DNA of 20,656 nt from Bacillota bacterium. GTDB lineage: Bacteria; Bacillota; Clostridia; Christensenellales; CAG-138. The DNA is taken from contig JAEXTB010000236.1 in assembly GCA_023453725.1 (NCBI GenBank), positions 1 to 20,656 on the forward strand, given 5' to 3'. Below, piece after piece: positions 6,953 through 15,721 of the stretch. The notes beneath the pieces were generated by a model. It was not told the origin of the DNA, made no database searches, and saw only the letters and a program-made list of their open reading frames with translations. A program made the position numbers and the translations under genes. Position 1 is the first letter of the stretch; each line of letters starts with the position of its first letter.

Positions 6953-8062
6953 TTATTTCATGCCGAATAGAAACCGTGTGATGCGAAAGCGGCGAAAAAC
7001 TTCGTACCCCGCGAGGGAAAGCAAAAGGGCCGAAACTGCAATAAGCACAAACTTCACCCAGGCAGGCAGCGGCAAAGGAACCACATAAAACGCCGCAACC
7101 ATCATAACGGACTGGTGGAGGACATATACAGGAAACGATGCCCGGTTACAATAGCGAAGCATCTTGCCGGATGTGTTGCAGTACGCCTGGGCCAATCCAA
7201 GCAGGGCAAGAATCGTCAGCCAAGCCGCAAGGTTTAACATCAAAGTAATCATCCCGGATTGCCAGGAGTATCCTGATGCGAAGTTGAATAGCCTTCCAAT
7301 AAAAAGAAAACCTGTTCCGGCGAGCATCGCGCCGATGAAAAAACGGATGCGGTATTCTTTGAGTACATCCAACAGGTCTCTATGCGCAAGCCAATATCCC
7401 AGCAAAAAGAATGCCGCGTAATAGAACGGGTTTTTCCCGCCGATTGCCGGCAGCGCGTTTGCAACAGTCAGCGGTATCGCGGCCAAAGGCAGCATGACAG
7501 GCCGCTCAACTATCGCCAGCTTCTTCTCAAACTTGCCGATGCACTTTAATATGGGCAGAAGTCCTGTGCTGATGACAAAAAGATACAACAAAAACCACAA
7601 ATGGCCGGGCGTAAAGCTGCCGGTATATCCCGTAAGATCCGAAAAATCCGTAAAATAGGAAAGCAGGAAAGCAAAGTACCCTCCCGTATAGCCATATTGC
7701 TGCACACGGGCAAGATATCCCTGAATGGGCACAATCACAATTATGCCGAACACAAGCGGCACCAACAGACGCAAGGCGCGTTCTTTGCTATACTGCCGCG
7801 GCGTGCGCTTTTGCAGCGCATAATATGCGGAAATGCCGGCAATCACAAACATCAGCGGCATAAACCAATAGGATGTAATAAGGATAAACCATGTGGAAAA
7901 CGAATTGACCGCATCCTTAATATAGTTTGGCTCCCACGCGTCAAACACCCGTGCCGTATGGAAAGGAAATAACAATATAATACAACCGATCCGCAGCCAG
8001 TCTATTCCAAATCTGCGTCCGGCATCCGGCTGTATGGCCGGATTATCTGTTTGAGTTTCCAT
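6953..8062 (-). CDS. Acyltransferase 3 family membrane protein
   Basis: The 369-residue protein has about ten hydrophobic segments and the hallmark of acyltransferase family 3: Arg 24, ten residues, then His 35 in the first membrane helix (RIGCIILLFPFH). The HTARVF and FTPGHLWFLLYL (mid-protein) segments resemble the MdoC/OpgC-like branch. These enzymes transfer acetyl or succinyl groups from the cytoplasm to glycans or other surface molecules. The acceptor here is unknown; a wall or secreted glycan would fit the deacetylase and peptidase upstream. The start is taken at 8062, overlapping the upstream GNAT gene by 20 nt, which suggests coupled translation. An in-frame extension to 8158 would lie wholly within the GNAT gene and is less likely. 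Confidence 0.88.
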   Translation of the reverse strand: METQTDNPAIQPDAGRRFGIDWLRIGCIILLFPFHTARVFDAWEPNYIKDAVNSFSTWFILITSYWFMPLMFVIAGISAYYALQKRTPRQYSKERALRLLVPLVFGIIVIVPIQGYLARVQQYGYTGGYFAFLLSYFTDFSDLTGYTGSFTPGHLWFLLYLFVISTGLLPILKCIGKFEKKLAIVERPVMLPLAAIPLTVANALPAIGGKNPFYYAAFFLLGYWLAHRDLLDVLKEYRIRFFIGAMLAGTGFLFIGRLFNFASGYSWQSGMITLMLNLAAWLTILALLGLAQAYCNTSGKMLRYCNRASFPVYVLHQSVMMVAAFYVVPLPLPAWVKFVLIAVSALLLSLAGYEVFRRFRITRFLFGMK

Positions 8063-8603
8063 GCGTAATCCCGCTCCATTCCCCGTATGTGATGGCGTAG
8101 TGCAGCTCATCCTGCCACTCGCCGCCTTTGTAGCGTGCCGCTTTGAGCAAAGCCTCAAGGCGCATACCGCACTTTTTCATCACGGCCTCGGACGCCAAGT
8201 TGTTTGCATTGCAACAGGCGGAAACCTTAATAAGCCCAAGTTCCACAAAGCAGATTTGAACCAGGCGTTTTGCGACCATGGTTCCAAACCCTTTTCCCCA
8301 GTACTGGGGGAGCAGCATATACCCAATTTCCGCGTTCCCCTCGGCAGTCTCGCTCAGCTTGATATTTCCCATGCCGATCGGTTGGCCGTCGAGCAATCCC
8401 ACGACATACTCATAAATCAGCCTGTCCGGCTTTTTGCTGTCTTCGAGCGTGCCAACAAAATAAGGCAGGTATGCTTCTACACTCCGACAAGCGTCGATCA
8501 ATGTAAACTGCATGACTTCAGGGCTGGAATACATCGCGTAATATAGGGGAAGATCCTTCTCCTGCACGTACCGAAAAACCACAGAGTCCAAGCGTTGCTC
8601 CAT
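8043..8603 (-). CDS. GNAT family N-acetyltransferase (RimJ/RimL-like)
   Basis: The 186-residue protein shows the GNAT fold: an N-terminal FRYVQEKDLPLYYAMYSSPEV segment, EIGYMLLPQYWGKGFGTMV (92-110) with the acetyl-CoA pyrophosphate-binding Q-x-x-G-x-G loop, and ACCNANNLASEAVMKKCGMR, the typical N-x-x-S-x-x-x-x-x-K-x-G helix. It is cytoplasmic. RimJ-like members acetylate protein N-termini, antibiotics or small amines; the substrate here is not predictable. The ATG at 8603 follows an AGGGG site; an upstream in-frame extension to 8798 runs into the deacetylase gene and is rejected. It overlaps the following acyltransferase gene by 20 nt. Confidence 0.88.
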   Translation of the reverse strand: MEQRLDSVVFRYVQEKDLPLYYAMYSSPEVMQFTLIDACRSVEAYLPYFVGTLEDSKKPDRLIYEYVVGLLDGQPIGMGNIKLSETAEGNAEIGYMLLPQYWGKGFGTMVAKRLVQICFVELGLIKVSACCNANNLASEAVMKKCGMRLEALLKAARYKGGEWQDELHYAITYGEWSGITHGNSNR

Positions 8604-8649
8604 ATCCGCACCCCTGAAAACGCAAATTTGTGGTAGGAAAGCCGTATAC

Positions 8650-8658
8650 AGTATAACA
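8650..8658 (-). promoter_or_regulatory. Extended -10 promoter before the GNAT gene
   Basis: On the minus strand TGT is followed by TATACT (8655-8650), a good extended -10 element, about 47 nt before the GNAT ATG. No clear -35 box is present. If used, it makes GNAT and acyltransferase a separate transcript; no terminator is visible after the deacetylase. Confidence 0.5.
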
Positions 8659-8700
8659 CAAGGCGGAAAATATTGGGGAATGTGATGCTGCTTTTTACCG

Positions 8701-9576
8701 CTACCCTTTGAGCGCCTTTTGCATGAACTCCTCCGTTGTAACCCCGCTTGGCCGGTTATAGCGCCCCAGGTGATACAGGCTAGCGGAATTGCGCTCAATA
8801 TAATTCATGCGCTCCCGGCACGTCATTGTAACGGTGAACCCGTTTTTTCTTAACACGATTTCGCTTTCGCTATCCCAGCGGCCAAAAGGGTATGTGAACG
8901 TGGTGAGTTCAATGCTGCAATATTCCTGCATTGTTTCGCGAAAGATTTCAATATCCGCTGTGAGTACCGCTTCATGAGCCTCCCCAGTTTCCCAAGACTT
9001 GCGCTTGACCCCCTCCCGCCCGCTCATAGAGTGAAGCGCATAGGTATGGCTCGCAATTTCCACCATTCCGGATTCTTCAAGCGCGGAGATATCCTCCCAC
9101 GTCAAGTATGCATAGGCCGGGTTCTGGTCCATCGTCTCCGTGGCCTTTTGCGTATAGCTGCCTACTATGGATATGACGGCCTTCATACCCATGCGCTTTA
9201 GGATGGGAACAACATAGATAAGGTTGTTATAATACCCGTCATCAAACGTAAGCATGACTGGCTTATCCGGCAGCTCGGCTTTGCCGTTTACATATTCAAC
9301 AAGATCCCGTGGAAGTACGGCGGTGTATCCGTGCTTTTTCAAATATATGAGATCTTTCTCCAATTGCGCCGGGGATATGATGTACTCCCCCGCCCGTTGG
9401 GGGTCTTTGAGCACGGCATGGTACATGATAATGGGGAGTCTTACGCCGGAAAGCGCGTCCGCGCGCATGGCCTCCACCGCGCCGCCATCTTCAAACAGCA
9501 GCACGCACGTGAATATTGCAACGAACATTGCAAGCAAGCCCCCAATACGTCTTACCAACAGCTGTGCCGCTTTCAT
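8701..9576 (-). CDS. Membrane-anchored polysaccharide deacetylase (CE4)
   Basis: The 291-residue protein has a single N-terminal membrane anchor (about residues 11-28), then a NodB-type deacetylase domain. LPIIMYHAV (48-56) begins the domain. TFDDGY (110-115) gives the catalytic base Asp 112 and metal ligand Asp 113. HTYALH (177-182) supplies the metal-binding histidines in the H-T-Y-x-L-H form common in Gram-positive members, and TYPFGRWD (228-235) is motif 3. It should remove N-acetyl groups from an extracellular polymer such as peptidoglycan or poly-N-acetylglucosamine. Its ATG overlaps the stop of the M23 peptidase gene as ATGA, so the two are translationally coupled and probably act on the same substrate. 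Confidence 0.92.
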   Translation of the reverse strand: MKAAQLLVRRIGGLLAMFVAIFTCVLLFEDGGAVEAMRADALSGVRLPIIMYHAVLKDPQRAGEYIISPAQLEKDLIYLKKHGYTAVLPRDLVEYVNGKAELPDKPVMLTFDDGYYNNLIYVVPILKRMGMKAVISIVGSYTQKATETMDQNPAYAYLTWEDISALEESGMVEIASHTYALHSMSGREGVKRKSWETGEAHEAVLTADIEIFRETMQEYCSIELTTFTYPFGRWDSESEIVLRKNGFTVTMTCRERMNYIERNSASLYHLGRYNRPSGVTTEEFMQKALKG

Positions 9577-10637
9577 TGCGTTACCTCCCGGGCAAGACCA
9601 TCCGCGCGAATATAGCCGCCGCCTTCGAGTTTTTGCACCGGCATGCGGTTGCGCTCCAGAAAACGGACAATATTGTATACGTCAATCCAAATCTGATTGG
9701 TGCCGTCAATCTGGCTGTCGTCAAATATGAGTTGCAGCCCAAAATGCAGGTGCGGAAGCTTTACGTTATTGACATCCTCTTTTGTACTGTAGCCTGTCAT
9801 GCCCATGTAGCCGATGACGTCCCCTGCCTTAACTTTATCGCCTTCTTCTAGCCCTGCCGCGTATGGGCTGCCCTTTCGCAAATGCGCATAATAGTAATAC
9901 CGCAGCTTATCGTGGCTGCGTATGCCGACCCGCCACCCCCCGTACTGGTTCCATCCAAGCTTTTCTACAACCCCGCCTTCCATGGCAATAATGGGTACGC
10001 CGATTGATCCGCACAAATCGTTGCCCAAGTGAAGCCTCTTGTAGCCATAAGTGCGGGGGTTTCCAAAATCATCATAGTGCCCAAACCCATACCCCTTTGC
10101 GACGGGAGAATAGACTTTTAGACCATATACCATCTCTGTTTTGCCATCCTCACACACCTTTTCATGCTCCCCCACAAACTGGGCAAGAATGGCCGTATAG
10201 GCCTCCATATAATAGGAGTAGTAGCGCATACCGTTGGTAATATCGGAAAGCTGCTCCCCCTTGCGCAGGCGTTCGACAAGATCGTCCATTGTCTTGCTGG
10301 TTTTACCGTCCTTGAATACGCCCCCGTTTCTCGCCGCTGTATAGGCAAGCAGTTCGATAAAGTTCAGCTTGACATCCTCATCCTTTTGATGTGATGTAAC
10401 GTCATATTTGTACGCCTGCTCCAATACTTCAAGAGGGACGTTAAACTCTACCCAATGGATATAGTCTTCCTTGGGTTCTTCTTCTCCTCCCGAGGAAGAA
10501 GAATTGACGTCCATTGCCCTGAAGGGCGAAAAGAAGCACAATGCAGCGCCAGCGAGAACAAATAAGAATAACAGGGCTGCAAGATATCCGCGTACCCGCT
10601 TTCCGCTTTGCGTATTATGTTTCATCAACAAAAACAT
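9573..10637 (-). CDS. Membrane-anchored M23 family peptidase (LytM-like)
   Basis: The 354-residue protein has one N-terminal membrane helix (about 18-36), a Ser/Gly/Glu linker, a helical region to about residue 170, and a C-terminal LytM domain. The zinc site is complete: HLGND (His 203, Asp 207) and HLHFG (His 296, His 298), with His 252 in the YAHL segment as the further active-site His. It should cut peptide cross-bridges in peptidoglycan outside the membrane. The ORF begins at the ATG at 10637; a second ATG at 10625 (residue 5) is possible. Ribosome-site choice is ambiguous because AGGAG lies 13 nt and GGGGG 3 nt before the first ATG. The leader can fold over the first start. It is coupled by ATGA to the deacetylase gene. 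Confidence 0.92.
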   Translation of the reverse strand: MFLLMKHNTQSGKRVRGYLAALLFLFVLAGAALCFFSPFRAMDVNSSSSGGEEEPKEDYIHWVEFNVPLEVLEQAYKYDVTSHQKDEDVKLNFIELLAYTAARNGGVFKDGKTSKTMDDLVERLRKGEQLSDITNGMRYYSYYMEAYTAILAQFVGEHEKVCEDGKTEMVYGLKVYSPVAKGYGFGHYDDFGNPRTYGYKRLHLGNDLCGSIGVPIIAMEGGVVEKLGWNQYGGWRVGIRSHDKLRYYYYAHLRKGSPYAAGLEEGDKVKAGDVIGYMGMTGYSTKEDVNNVKLPHLHFGLQLIFDDSQIDGTNQIWIDVYNIVRFLERNRMPVQKLEGGGYIRADGLAREVTQ

Positions 10638-10689
10638 CCGCCCCCTTTTGCTCCTACATGGAGCATATGAAGCGGATGTCTCCTACATG
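10634..10689 (-). promoter_or_regulatory. Nested hairpins over the M23 gene start, with a direct repeat
   Basis: On the minus strand an 8-bp pair (10679-10672 with 10641-10634) places the ATG at 10637 in its right arm. Inside the loop, GCTCC and GGAGC (10664-10660 and 10654-10650) form a small hairpin holding the AGGAG ribosome-site sequence. CATGTAGGAG also occurs twice (10689-10680 and 10660-10651). A translational control role is inferred. Confidence 0.45.
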
Positions 10690-10715
10690 TATTATCATAC
10701 CGATTCCTGCTGCAT

Positions 10716-12404
10716 TCAGCCGCCAAAAAGCTGCCTGATCCAGGCCCACATTGATTCGAAGAACCCCAGGTCCTGAGGCTGTTCGGCTACCTGTACCCCT
10801 TCCTCGAGTGAAGATGGGGTCTGTACGAGTGGTTTAGGTTCAAATATGCCTTCCGTTTCAAACACAAACTGCACGGTTCCGTGCATGCCCTTAGAAAGGC
10901 CGGAGAATGTCTGGTACACTTCCCCCAGGCTTACCACCGCATCCTTGCGGTCCAGCGCCACGCGCATACTGCCCGTTTCTTCCGCAAGCTCCTGCAGGCC
11001 TTCTTCATTGAGCTCTTTTACGCCGTTGCGCAGTTTCCGGACGCCGCTGACCAATTCCTCCGCTCCATCCAGGAGTTTATGGCCCTCTGAAGATAAAGTG
11101 GACATACCCTTTCCAAGTTCAATAAAGCCATTGTGCACCTGGCGCATGCCCCCGCCCAGCTTAGACGCCCCGGCTTCCAATTCCGCAGCGCCGCTTTGGA
11201 GCTGGGAAAGTCCGCCCTTTACACCTGAAACAATGGCAGAAGCCGTCTGCGCGGAAGCGGCCGACGCTGTTTGCTGCACAATAGACACTACCCCCGCCAT
11301 CTGCTCCGGGCTAAGGCCCAGCGCCGCAAGCTGCTGCTGCAAGGCGGCCGAATCCATGGAACCGCCCGGTATGCTGATCCCATCAAGAGAAGCGGAAAGA
11401 TCGCCGCTCCCCTTTTTTAAGCCTGAAATGCCGGACGCCAATTCACTCATGCCTGAAATGGTTTCCCCGCTGCCGTCTATCGCTTCCCACATGCCGCTGT
11501 CGAGCTCTTTCACCCCGTCGTAATACTCATACAGTCCGTCATTGAGATCGCGAACGCCGCGGTACAGCTTGCTTGTGCCATCCGAGAGTTCATCGCCCGC
11601 TGTGCTCATATCATCAATACCGTTCATCAAATCAGTAAGGTCTTCGGTATCCTTAAGATCATCCGCTTCCACCAACCCGGTCATAATCACTGCGCGGATG
11701 CCCTTAAAATCAAAATCCACTACGTCCGCTTCCATATGAAACTTATCGGAGAGCCTGCCGGTCGCCTCAGCATCCAAATTATAGGCGAGGCCGGGAAACA
11801 GTATCGCCGCAACGGTAGGGCTGCCTGCTTCGCTTGCCACTTTGCCGTTCTCGCACGTTATGTTCTGCGCGTTTTCCGGCAGCGTAATCATGCTGATGGC
11901 GGTAAATGGGGTATACAGCTGCATACTTTGGCCGTTTACAACGGTTGCAACAAGGCTGTTATTGATGAACTTCACAGTAATCCCGATACGCCCCGTCACG
12001 CCCCCAAGCGCCGATGCGGAAACAGGGCTGCCGTTTAGCGTATAGGCAACGGAAAACTGAACCGGCAGCTCCCCGCCTGCCGTTCCCTGATAGGCGACAT
12101 CCTCGCCTTTTGCCAGAAACACATAGCCTCCGTTTTCCGCCTTGGGCGGTTCGGAGGCCAGCGTGTTTTCAATATTCGTGAGCGTGCTTGCATCACGCAC
12201 AGTATCGAGCTTTCCGGGATTGGTGATGTATACGCTCGAAAGCATGGATTTTGTGGTCCCATCAGGATCTGTTGTGATGTAAACGGTCTCGCTCCGTTCG
12301 CTCCTGGTCATCGCATAGGACATCGTGATGACGACCATGAATATTACGCCCAATAAAAACAGCAAGGCAATGATGGCGGCGATAATTCTTGTTGAACGTT
12401 TCAT
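10716..12404 (-). CDS. Membrane-anchored Leu/Gly heptad-repeat protein (xxxLxxG family, YhgE/Pip-related)
   Basis: The 562-residue protein has one N-terminal membrane helix (residues 7-29), an extracytoplasmic domain to about residue 250, then two long blocks in which glycine recurs every seven residues, a pattern known as X-X-X-Leu-X-X-Gly heptads. A Ser/Ala/Gln-rich segment of about 65 residues separates the blocks. The tail is Pro/Gln/Glu-rich and ends in an amphipathic, Trp-containing stretch (FFESMWAWIRQLFGG) rather than the several C-terminal membrane helices of YhgE/Pip. Such proteins are often encoded next to FtsX-type permeases; here the fused transporter gene ends 65 nt upstream. 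It may be a rigid extracytoplasmic spacer or a periplasmic-adaptor analogue, which is inference. The ribosome site is a modest AAGGGAAG. Confidence 0.85.
   Translation of the reverse strand: MKRSTRIIAAIIALLFLLGVIFMVVITMSYAMTRSERSETVYITTDPDGTTKSMLSSVYITNPGKLDTVRDASTLTNIENTLASEPPKAENGGYVFLAKGEDVAYQGTAGGELPVQFSVAYTLNGSPVSASALGGVTGRIGITVKFINNSLVATVVNGQSMQLYTPFTAISMITLPENAQNITCENGKVASEAGSPTVAAILFPGLAYNLDAEATGRLSDKFHMEADVVDFDFKGIRAVIMTGLVEADDLKDTEDLTDLMNGIDDMSTAGDELSDGTSKLYRGVRDLNDGLYEYYDGVKELDSGMWEAIDGSGETISGMSELASGISGLKKGSGDLSASLDGISIPGGSMDSAALQQQLAALGLSPEQMAGVVSIVQQTASAASAQTASAIVSGVKGGLSQLQSGAAELEAGASKLGGGMRQVHNGFIELGKGMSTLSSEGHKLLDGAEELVSGVRKLRNGVKELNEEGLQELAEETGSMRVALDRKDAVVSLGEVYQTFSGLSKGMHGTVQFVFETEGIFEPKPLVQTPSSLEEGVQVAEQPQDLGFFESMWAWIRQLFGG
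11022..11213 (-). repeat. Heptad block 2 (nine of ten in-phase glycines)
   Basis: It encodes residues 398-461. Glycine is at 398, 405, 412, 419, 426, 433, 447, 454 and 461; only position 440 (Glu) breaks the series. The block is out of phase with block 1 by three residues, so the intervening 65 residues interrupt the helix register. Confidence 0.88.
11409..11579 (-). repeat. Heptad block 1 (nine in-phase glycines)
   Basis: It encodes residues 276-332 of the heptad protein. Glycine occupies residues 276, 283, 290, 297, 304, 311, 318, 325 and 332, an unbroken seven-residue period. Repeats are conserved in protein pattern only; the DNA units have diverged. Confidence 0.9.
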
Positions 12405-12469
12405 AAACTTCCCTTTTCTTCCCTCAACCGGTACGGCCCCGGTGTATTTTTAGATTGATTCCCTCACGA

Positions 12470-15400
12470 CTATTCTGCACTCTTTAAAGATTCTACCATA
12501 TCCACCCCGCGCACCTTCCGACGCATCAGGATATTGACCATATACGAAAACGAAAGTGTCAGCGCAAAGCTGATGATATAGCTTAAGGGCGTAATCTCCC
12601 GCACAAAGCGTACAATGTCCACCTCCGTAGTGGATATGACAAAGCGGTGCATGAATACGCCCAGCACCAGCCCAAACAACGCGCCGATCAACGCGAGAGC
12701 GTTGTTTTCCCGGAACACGTAACTGTAGAGTTCCTTGTCATAGAACCCAAGCACGCGCAGCGTGGCAAGCTCCCGCCTGCGTTCGGTCAGATTGATGTTG
12801 GTCAGATTAAACATCACCACAAACGCAAGCGCTGCGGCGCACAGGATTAAGACGCCTACGACATAGTTAAGAGAGCTGAGGTTATCATGCAGCGAGTGCT
12901 GAAGCCCCGTTGTAAAGTTCACGGCGTACATCCGGCCATCAGCCAGCAAAGAAGCCGCAAGCGCATTTTCCGTCTGCTCCGAGGTATCCTCCATATGCGC
13001 AAACACACCGTTATACAGGGGCTCCTGCCCCGTCACTCCCTCATAGTAGGCAGGCGAGATGAACACATAATGCATCACATAGTTTTCGGCAACGCCGCTA
13101 ACACGCAGCTGATAGCTTGTCGTGCCGGAAGTAAGCGTAAGCGCACTGCCTGCTTTTAAGCCATAGAGTTCCGCAATCTTGCTGGTTACAATCACTCCGG
13201 TATCGGATAATTCCAGCGGCTGCCCATCCGGGCTTTTCAAATCCAGAAACGGGCGGAGTGCCGCGGCGTCCTGTACCATCATAAAATGGATGCTTCTATT
13301 TCCGCGGGCTTTGTCCTCTATATCCATAGATTTATCGCGCACAAGCGTGGAGCCGGTAATCTTCCCTTCCGGATCCCGCTCCTGTAAGAGCTGCTCCCAA
13401 TCCAAAACATCCATGGCCTCGTAGGAAAACGCCTGCATCTGCATCCGCATGATTTTGGTAAACTGCCGGTCTGTAATGCCAAACACAGAATCCCGGAGTC
13501 CAAAACCTGTCAGCATCAGCGCGCAGCTTCCCGCAATGCCGATGGTGCTCATCCAAAACCGTTTTTTGTAGCGCAGAAGGTTTCGTGCCGTTACCTTGGC
13601 GGTAAAACTCATGCGCTTCCACAGAAAGCCGATATATTCCAAAAACACACGCCTGCCTGGCTTTGGCGCTTTGGGGCGCATGATTGCCGCAGGCACTTCC
13701 CGCAGTGTGCTGATACAGGCGGATACCGCAGCGCCTGTAGTGCAGACCGTAATAAACAAGATGGCATCACGCGCGATATCCCAATGATACGGCGTTTGAA
13801 AATCCGGCAAACGGTAAAACACGCCATACGCGTTTGATATCACCGTGGGAAACAGGCGGAACCCCATAATGCTGCCCACAATTCCGCCCAACAGAGTAGC
13901 AAGCGCCGCATAGGAAAAGTACCCGCCTGCGATTGCCGCGCCTGAATACCCCAGCGCTTTTAAAGTGCCGATCTGCACGCGGCCGTCTTCCACCATGCGC
14001 GTCATGGTGGTCAGGGAAACGAGCGCCGCCACGACATAAAACATCAGCGGGAACGTCTGGCCGATGGCCGATATCCGTTCGGTATTCTGCCGGTAATCCT
14101 CATACCCCGGGTTGCTGTCCCGCCCCTGCACGTACCAGGTATCCCCGGTCTCATCTCCGTATTGCTCCAAACGGTCTATGACCGACGAGACCAGCTTTTT
14201 ATAATCCTCTGAAAAGCAGTTGAGCGCTTTTGCGCCATCCACCACAATATCCGCATGCGTGTAGCGCGTGGTAAGCATCGCCATAGCGGGAAGGCGGGCG
14301 CCAAGCTTCGTTAAGGAGTTGCCCGAAGCGTATGCAAACCCATCGCTCACACCCCGGCCTACGGTGCTTTTTCCGCGCTCAACAGAGGACATATACTTGG
14401 GAGATTCAATCAAGCCAACAAGGCGCAGCCCCACATTTCCGCCGGAAGATTCAAACCGGATCCAATCGCCCAGCTCAACGTCAACTTGCTTTACCGTCTG
14501 AGAGTCGAGCGCAACCTCATGATCGTCAAGCGGCATACGCCCATGCGTAAGTTGCACCAGATTGACGCTGTTCTCCGGCGCAGGATCAATCGCATAGTCC
14601 GGCAGTTGGAAGAAACGGGCAGGGTGTTCTTCTTCCTGTGCGAACGGCATGGAATATAAGTGAATGTTAAGTTCCTTGTCCCCGCCGTCTTCTAGCTGCA
14701 TCAGGGCATCCGCCTGCAAACCTGGAACCACCGCAGCAACGCCGGGAAGCGCCGAAAGCGCCCGGATATCGTCCGGCGTTAGGCCCGCTGAGGACATCAC
14801 CTGAATATCCGACAACGCAAGCCGATCCAAATACTTATCGCCGGTGAGCATCATGTCCGGACCGGTGGCGCGCAAGCCTGTAAAGGCCGCAACGCCCAGC
14901 ATGGAAATGGCGGCGATGGAAAAAAAGCGGGCACTGGTAGTTCGTATTTCCTGAAACAGGTTTTTGACGAGCAGGCCCCTCTTCTTCATATTACCACTCG
15001 ATTTCTTCCACAGCACAGGAGTTGCGTTTTTCGTCATCTGGGCGACACGGCCGTTCTTGATGTGCACCACCCGGTCCGCCATAGGCGTAATGGCGGAGTT
15101 ATGGGTAATGATCAAAACCGTCATGTTTTGTTTGCGGCTTGCCTGCTGCAGCAGGGAGAGCACCTGCTTGCCCGTCTGGTAATCCAAAGCCCCCGTCGGC
15201 TCGTCACACAAAAGCAGCTTGGGGTTCTTCGCCAGCGCCCTTGCGATTGCAACGCGCTGCTGTTCCCCGCCTGAAAGCTGGGCAGGGAAATTATTGTACC
15301 GCTCCCCCAGCCCGACTTCTGTAAGCATTGCGCGCGGGTCAAGCGCATCCCTGCAGATCTGCGCCGCAAGCTCTACATTTTCAAGCGCCGTCAGGTTTTG

Positions 15401-15691
15401 TACGAGATTGTAAAACTGAAATACAAAGCCCACCATGTCCCGGCGGTATGTCGTGAGCTTCCTGCGGTCAAACCGGTCCACAGCCTCACCATCCACGAAT
15501 ATGCTTCCGGAGGTGGGCGCGTCCATACCGCCAAGTATATTCAAAAGGGTCGTCTTGCCCGCGCCGGAAGGCCCGACAATGGTACAAAGCTCACCTTTTT
15601 CCACCGCCATATCCACACCGGAGAGCGCTTCAATTTTGACCTCCCCCATGCGGTATTCCTTTTTCACTCCGCTTAACGAGATATATTCCAT
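12470..15691 (-). CDS. Fused ABC ATPase and FtsX/MacB-type permease
   Basis: The 1073-residue protein begins with a LolD/MacB-like ATPase: Walker A GPSGAGKTT (40-48), Q-loop Gln 92, signature LSGGEQQR (139-146), Walker B LLLCDEP (159-165) and switch His 197. From Met 235 it continues as a full FtsX-type permease. The first membrane helix is at about 256-273, a large outer domain spans about 275-545, and an FtsX domain at about 546-660 includes RVQIGTLKALGYS. Another helix lies near 713-731, followed by a second outer domain and a second FtsX domain (about 940-1060, with RRELATLRVLGF). MacB-family transporters do not usually move substrates across the inner membrane but transmit mechanical signals or expel outer-side substrates. 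It lies between the lipoprotein and heptad genes in one transcript, suggesting a shared complex. Confidence 0.93.
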   Translation of the reverse strand: MEYISLSGVKKEYRMGEVKIEALSGVDMAVEKGELCTIVGPSGAGKTTLLNILGGMDAPTSGSIFVDGEAVDRFDRRKLTTYRRDMVGFVFQFYNLVQNLTALENVELAAQICRDALDPRAMLTEVGLGERYNNFPAQLSGGEQQRVAIARALAKNPKLLLCDEPTGALDYQTGKQVLSLLQQASRKQNMTVLIITHNSAITPMADRVVHIKNGRVAQMTKNATPVLWKKSSGNMKKRGLLVKNLFQEIRTTSARFFSIAAISMLGVAAFTGLRATGPDMMLTGDKYLDRLALSDIQVMSSAGLTPDDIRALSALPGVAAVVPGLQADALMQLEDGGDKELNIHLYSMPFAQEEEHPARFFQLPDYAIDPAPENSVNLVQLTHGRMPLDDHEVALDSQTVKQVDVELGDWIRFESSGGNVGLRLVGLIESPKYMSSVERGKSTVGRGVSDGFAYASGNSLTKLGARLPAMAMLTTRYTHADIVVDGAKALNCFSEDYKKLVSSVIDRLEQYGDETGDTWYVQGRDSNPGYEDYRQNTERISAIGQTFPLMFYVVAALVSLTTMTRMVEDGRVQIGTLKALGYSGAAIAGGYFSYAALATLLGGIVGSIMGFRLFPTVISNAYGVFYRLPDFQTPYHWDIARDAILFITVCTTGAAVSACISTLREVPAAIMRPKAPKPGRRVFLEYIGFLWKRMSFTAKVTARNLLRYKKRFWMSTIGIAGSCALMLTGFGLRDSVFGITDRQFTKIMRMQMQAFSYEAMDVLDWEQLLQERDPEGKITGSTLVRDKSMDIEDKARGNRSIHFMMVQDAAALRPFLDLKSPDGQPLELSDTGVIVTSKIAELYGLKAGSALTLTSGTTSYQLRVSGVAENYVMHYVFISPAYYEGVTGQEPLYNGVFAHMEDTSEQTENALAASLLADGRMYAVNFTTGLQHSLHDNLSSLNYVVGVLILCAAALAFVVMFNLTNINLTERRRELATLRVLGFYDKELYSYVFRENNALALIGALFGLVLGVFMHRFVISTTEVDIVRFVREITPLSYIISFALTLSFSYMVNILMRRKVRGVDMVESLKSAE

Positions 15692-15721
15692 GCGTTCCCC
15701 CGTTATGGGCCATATTAATCG

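Noticed and set aside
10846..11523. A 225-codon plus-strand frame with Ser/Pro-rich product
   Set aside because: It mirrors the heptad repeats of the minus-strand gene; its low-complexity sequence is a shadow of that repeat coding.
12427..12443. Terminator between the fused transporter and the heptad gene
   Set aside because: ACCGG/CCGGT forms only a 5-bp stem, and the T-run is on the wrong strand for the minus-strand transcript.
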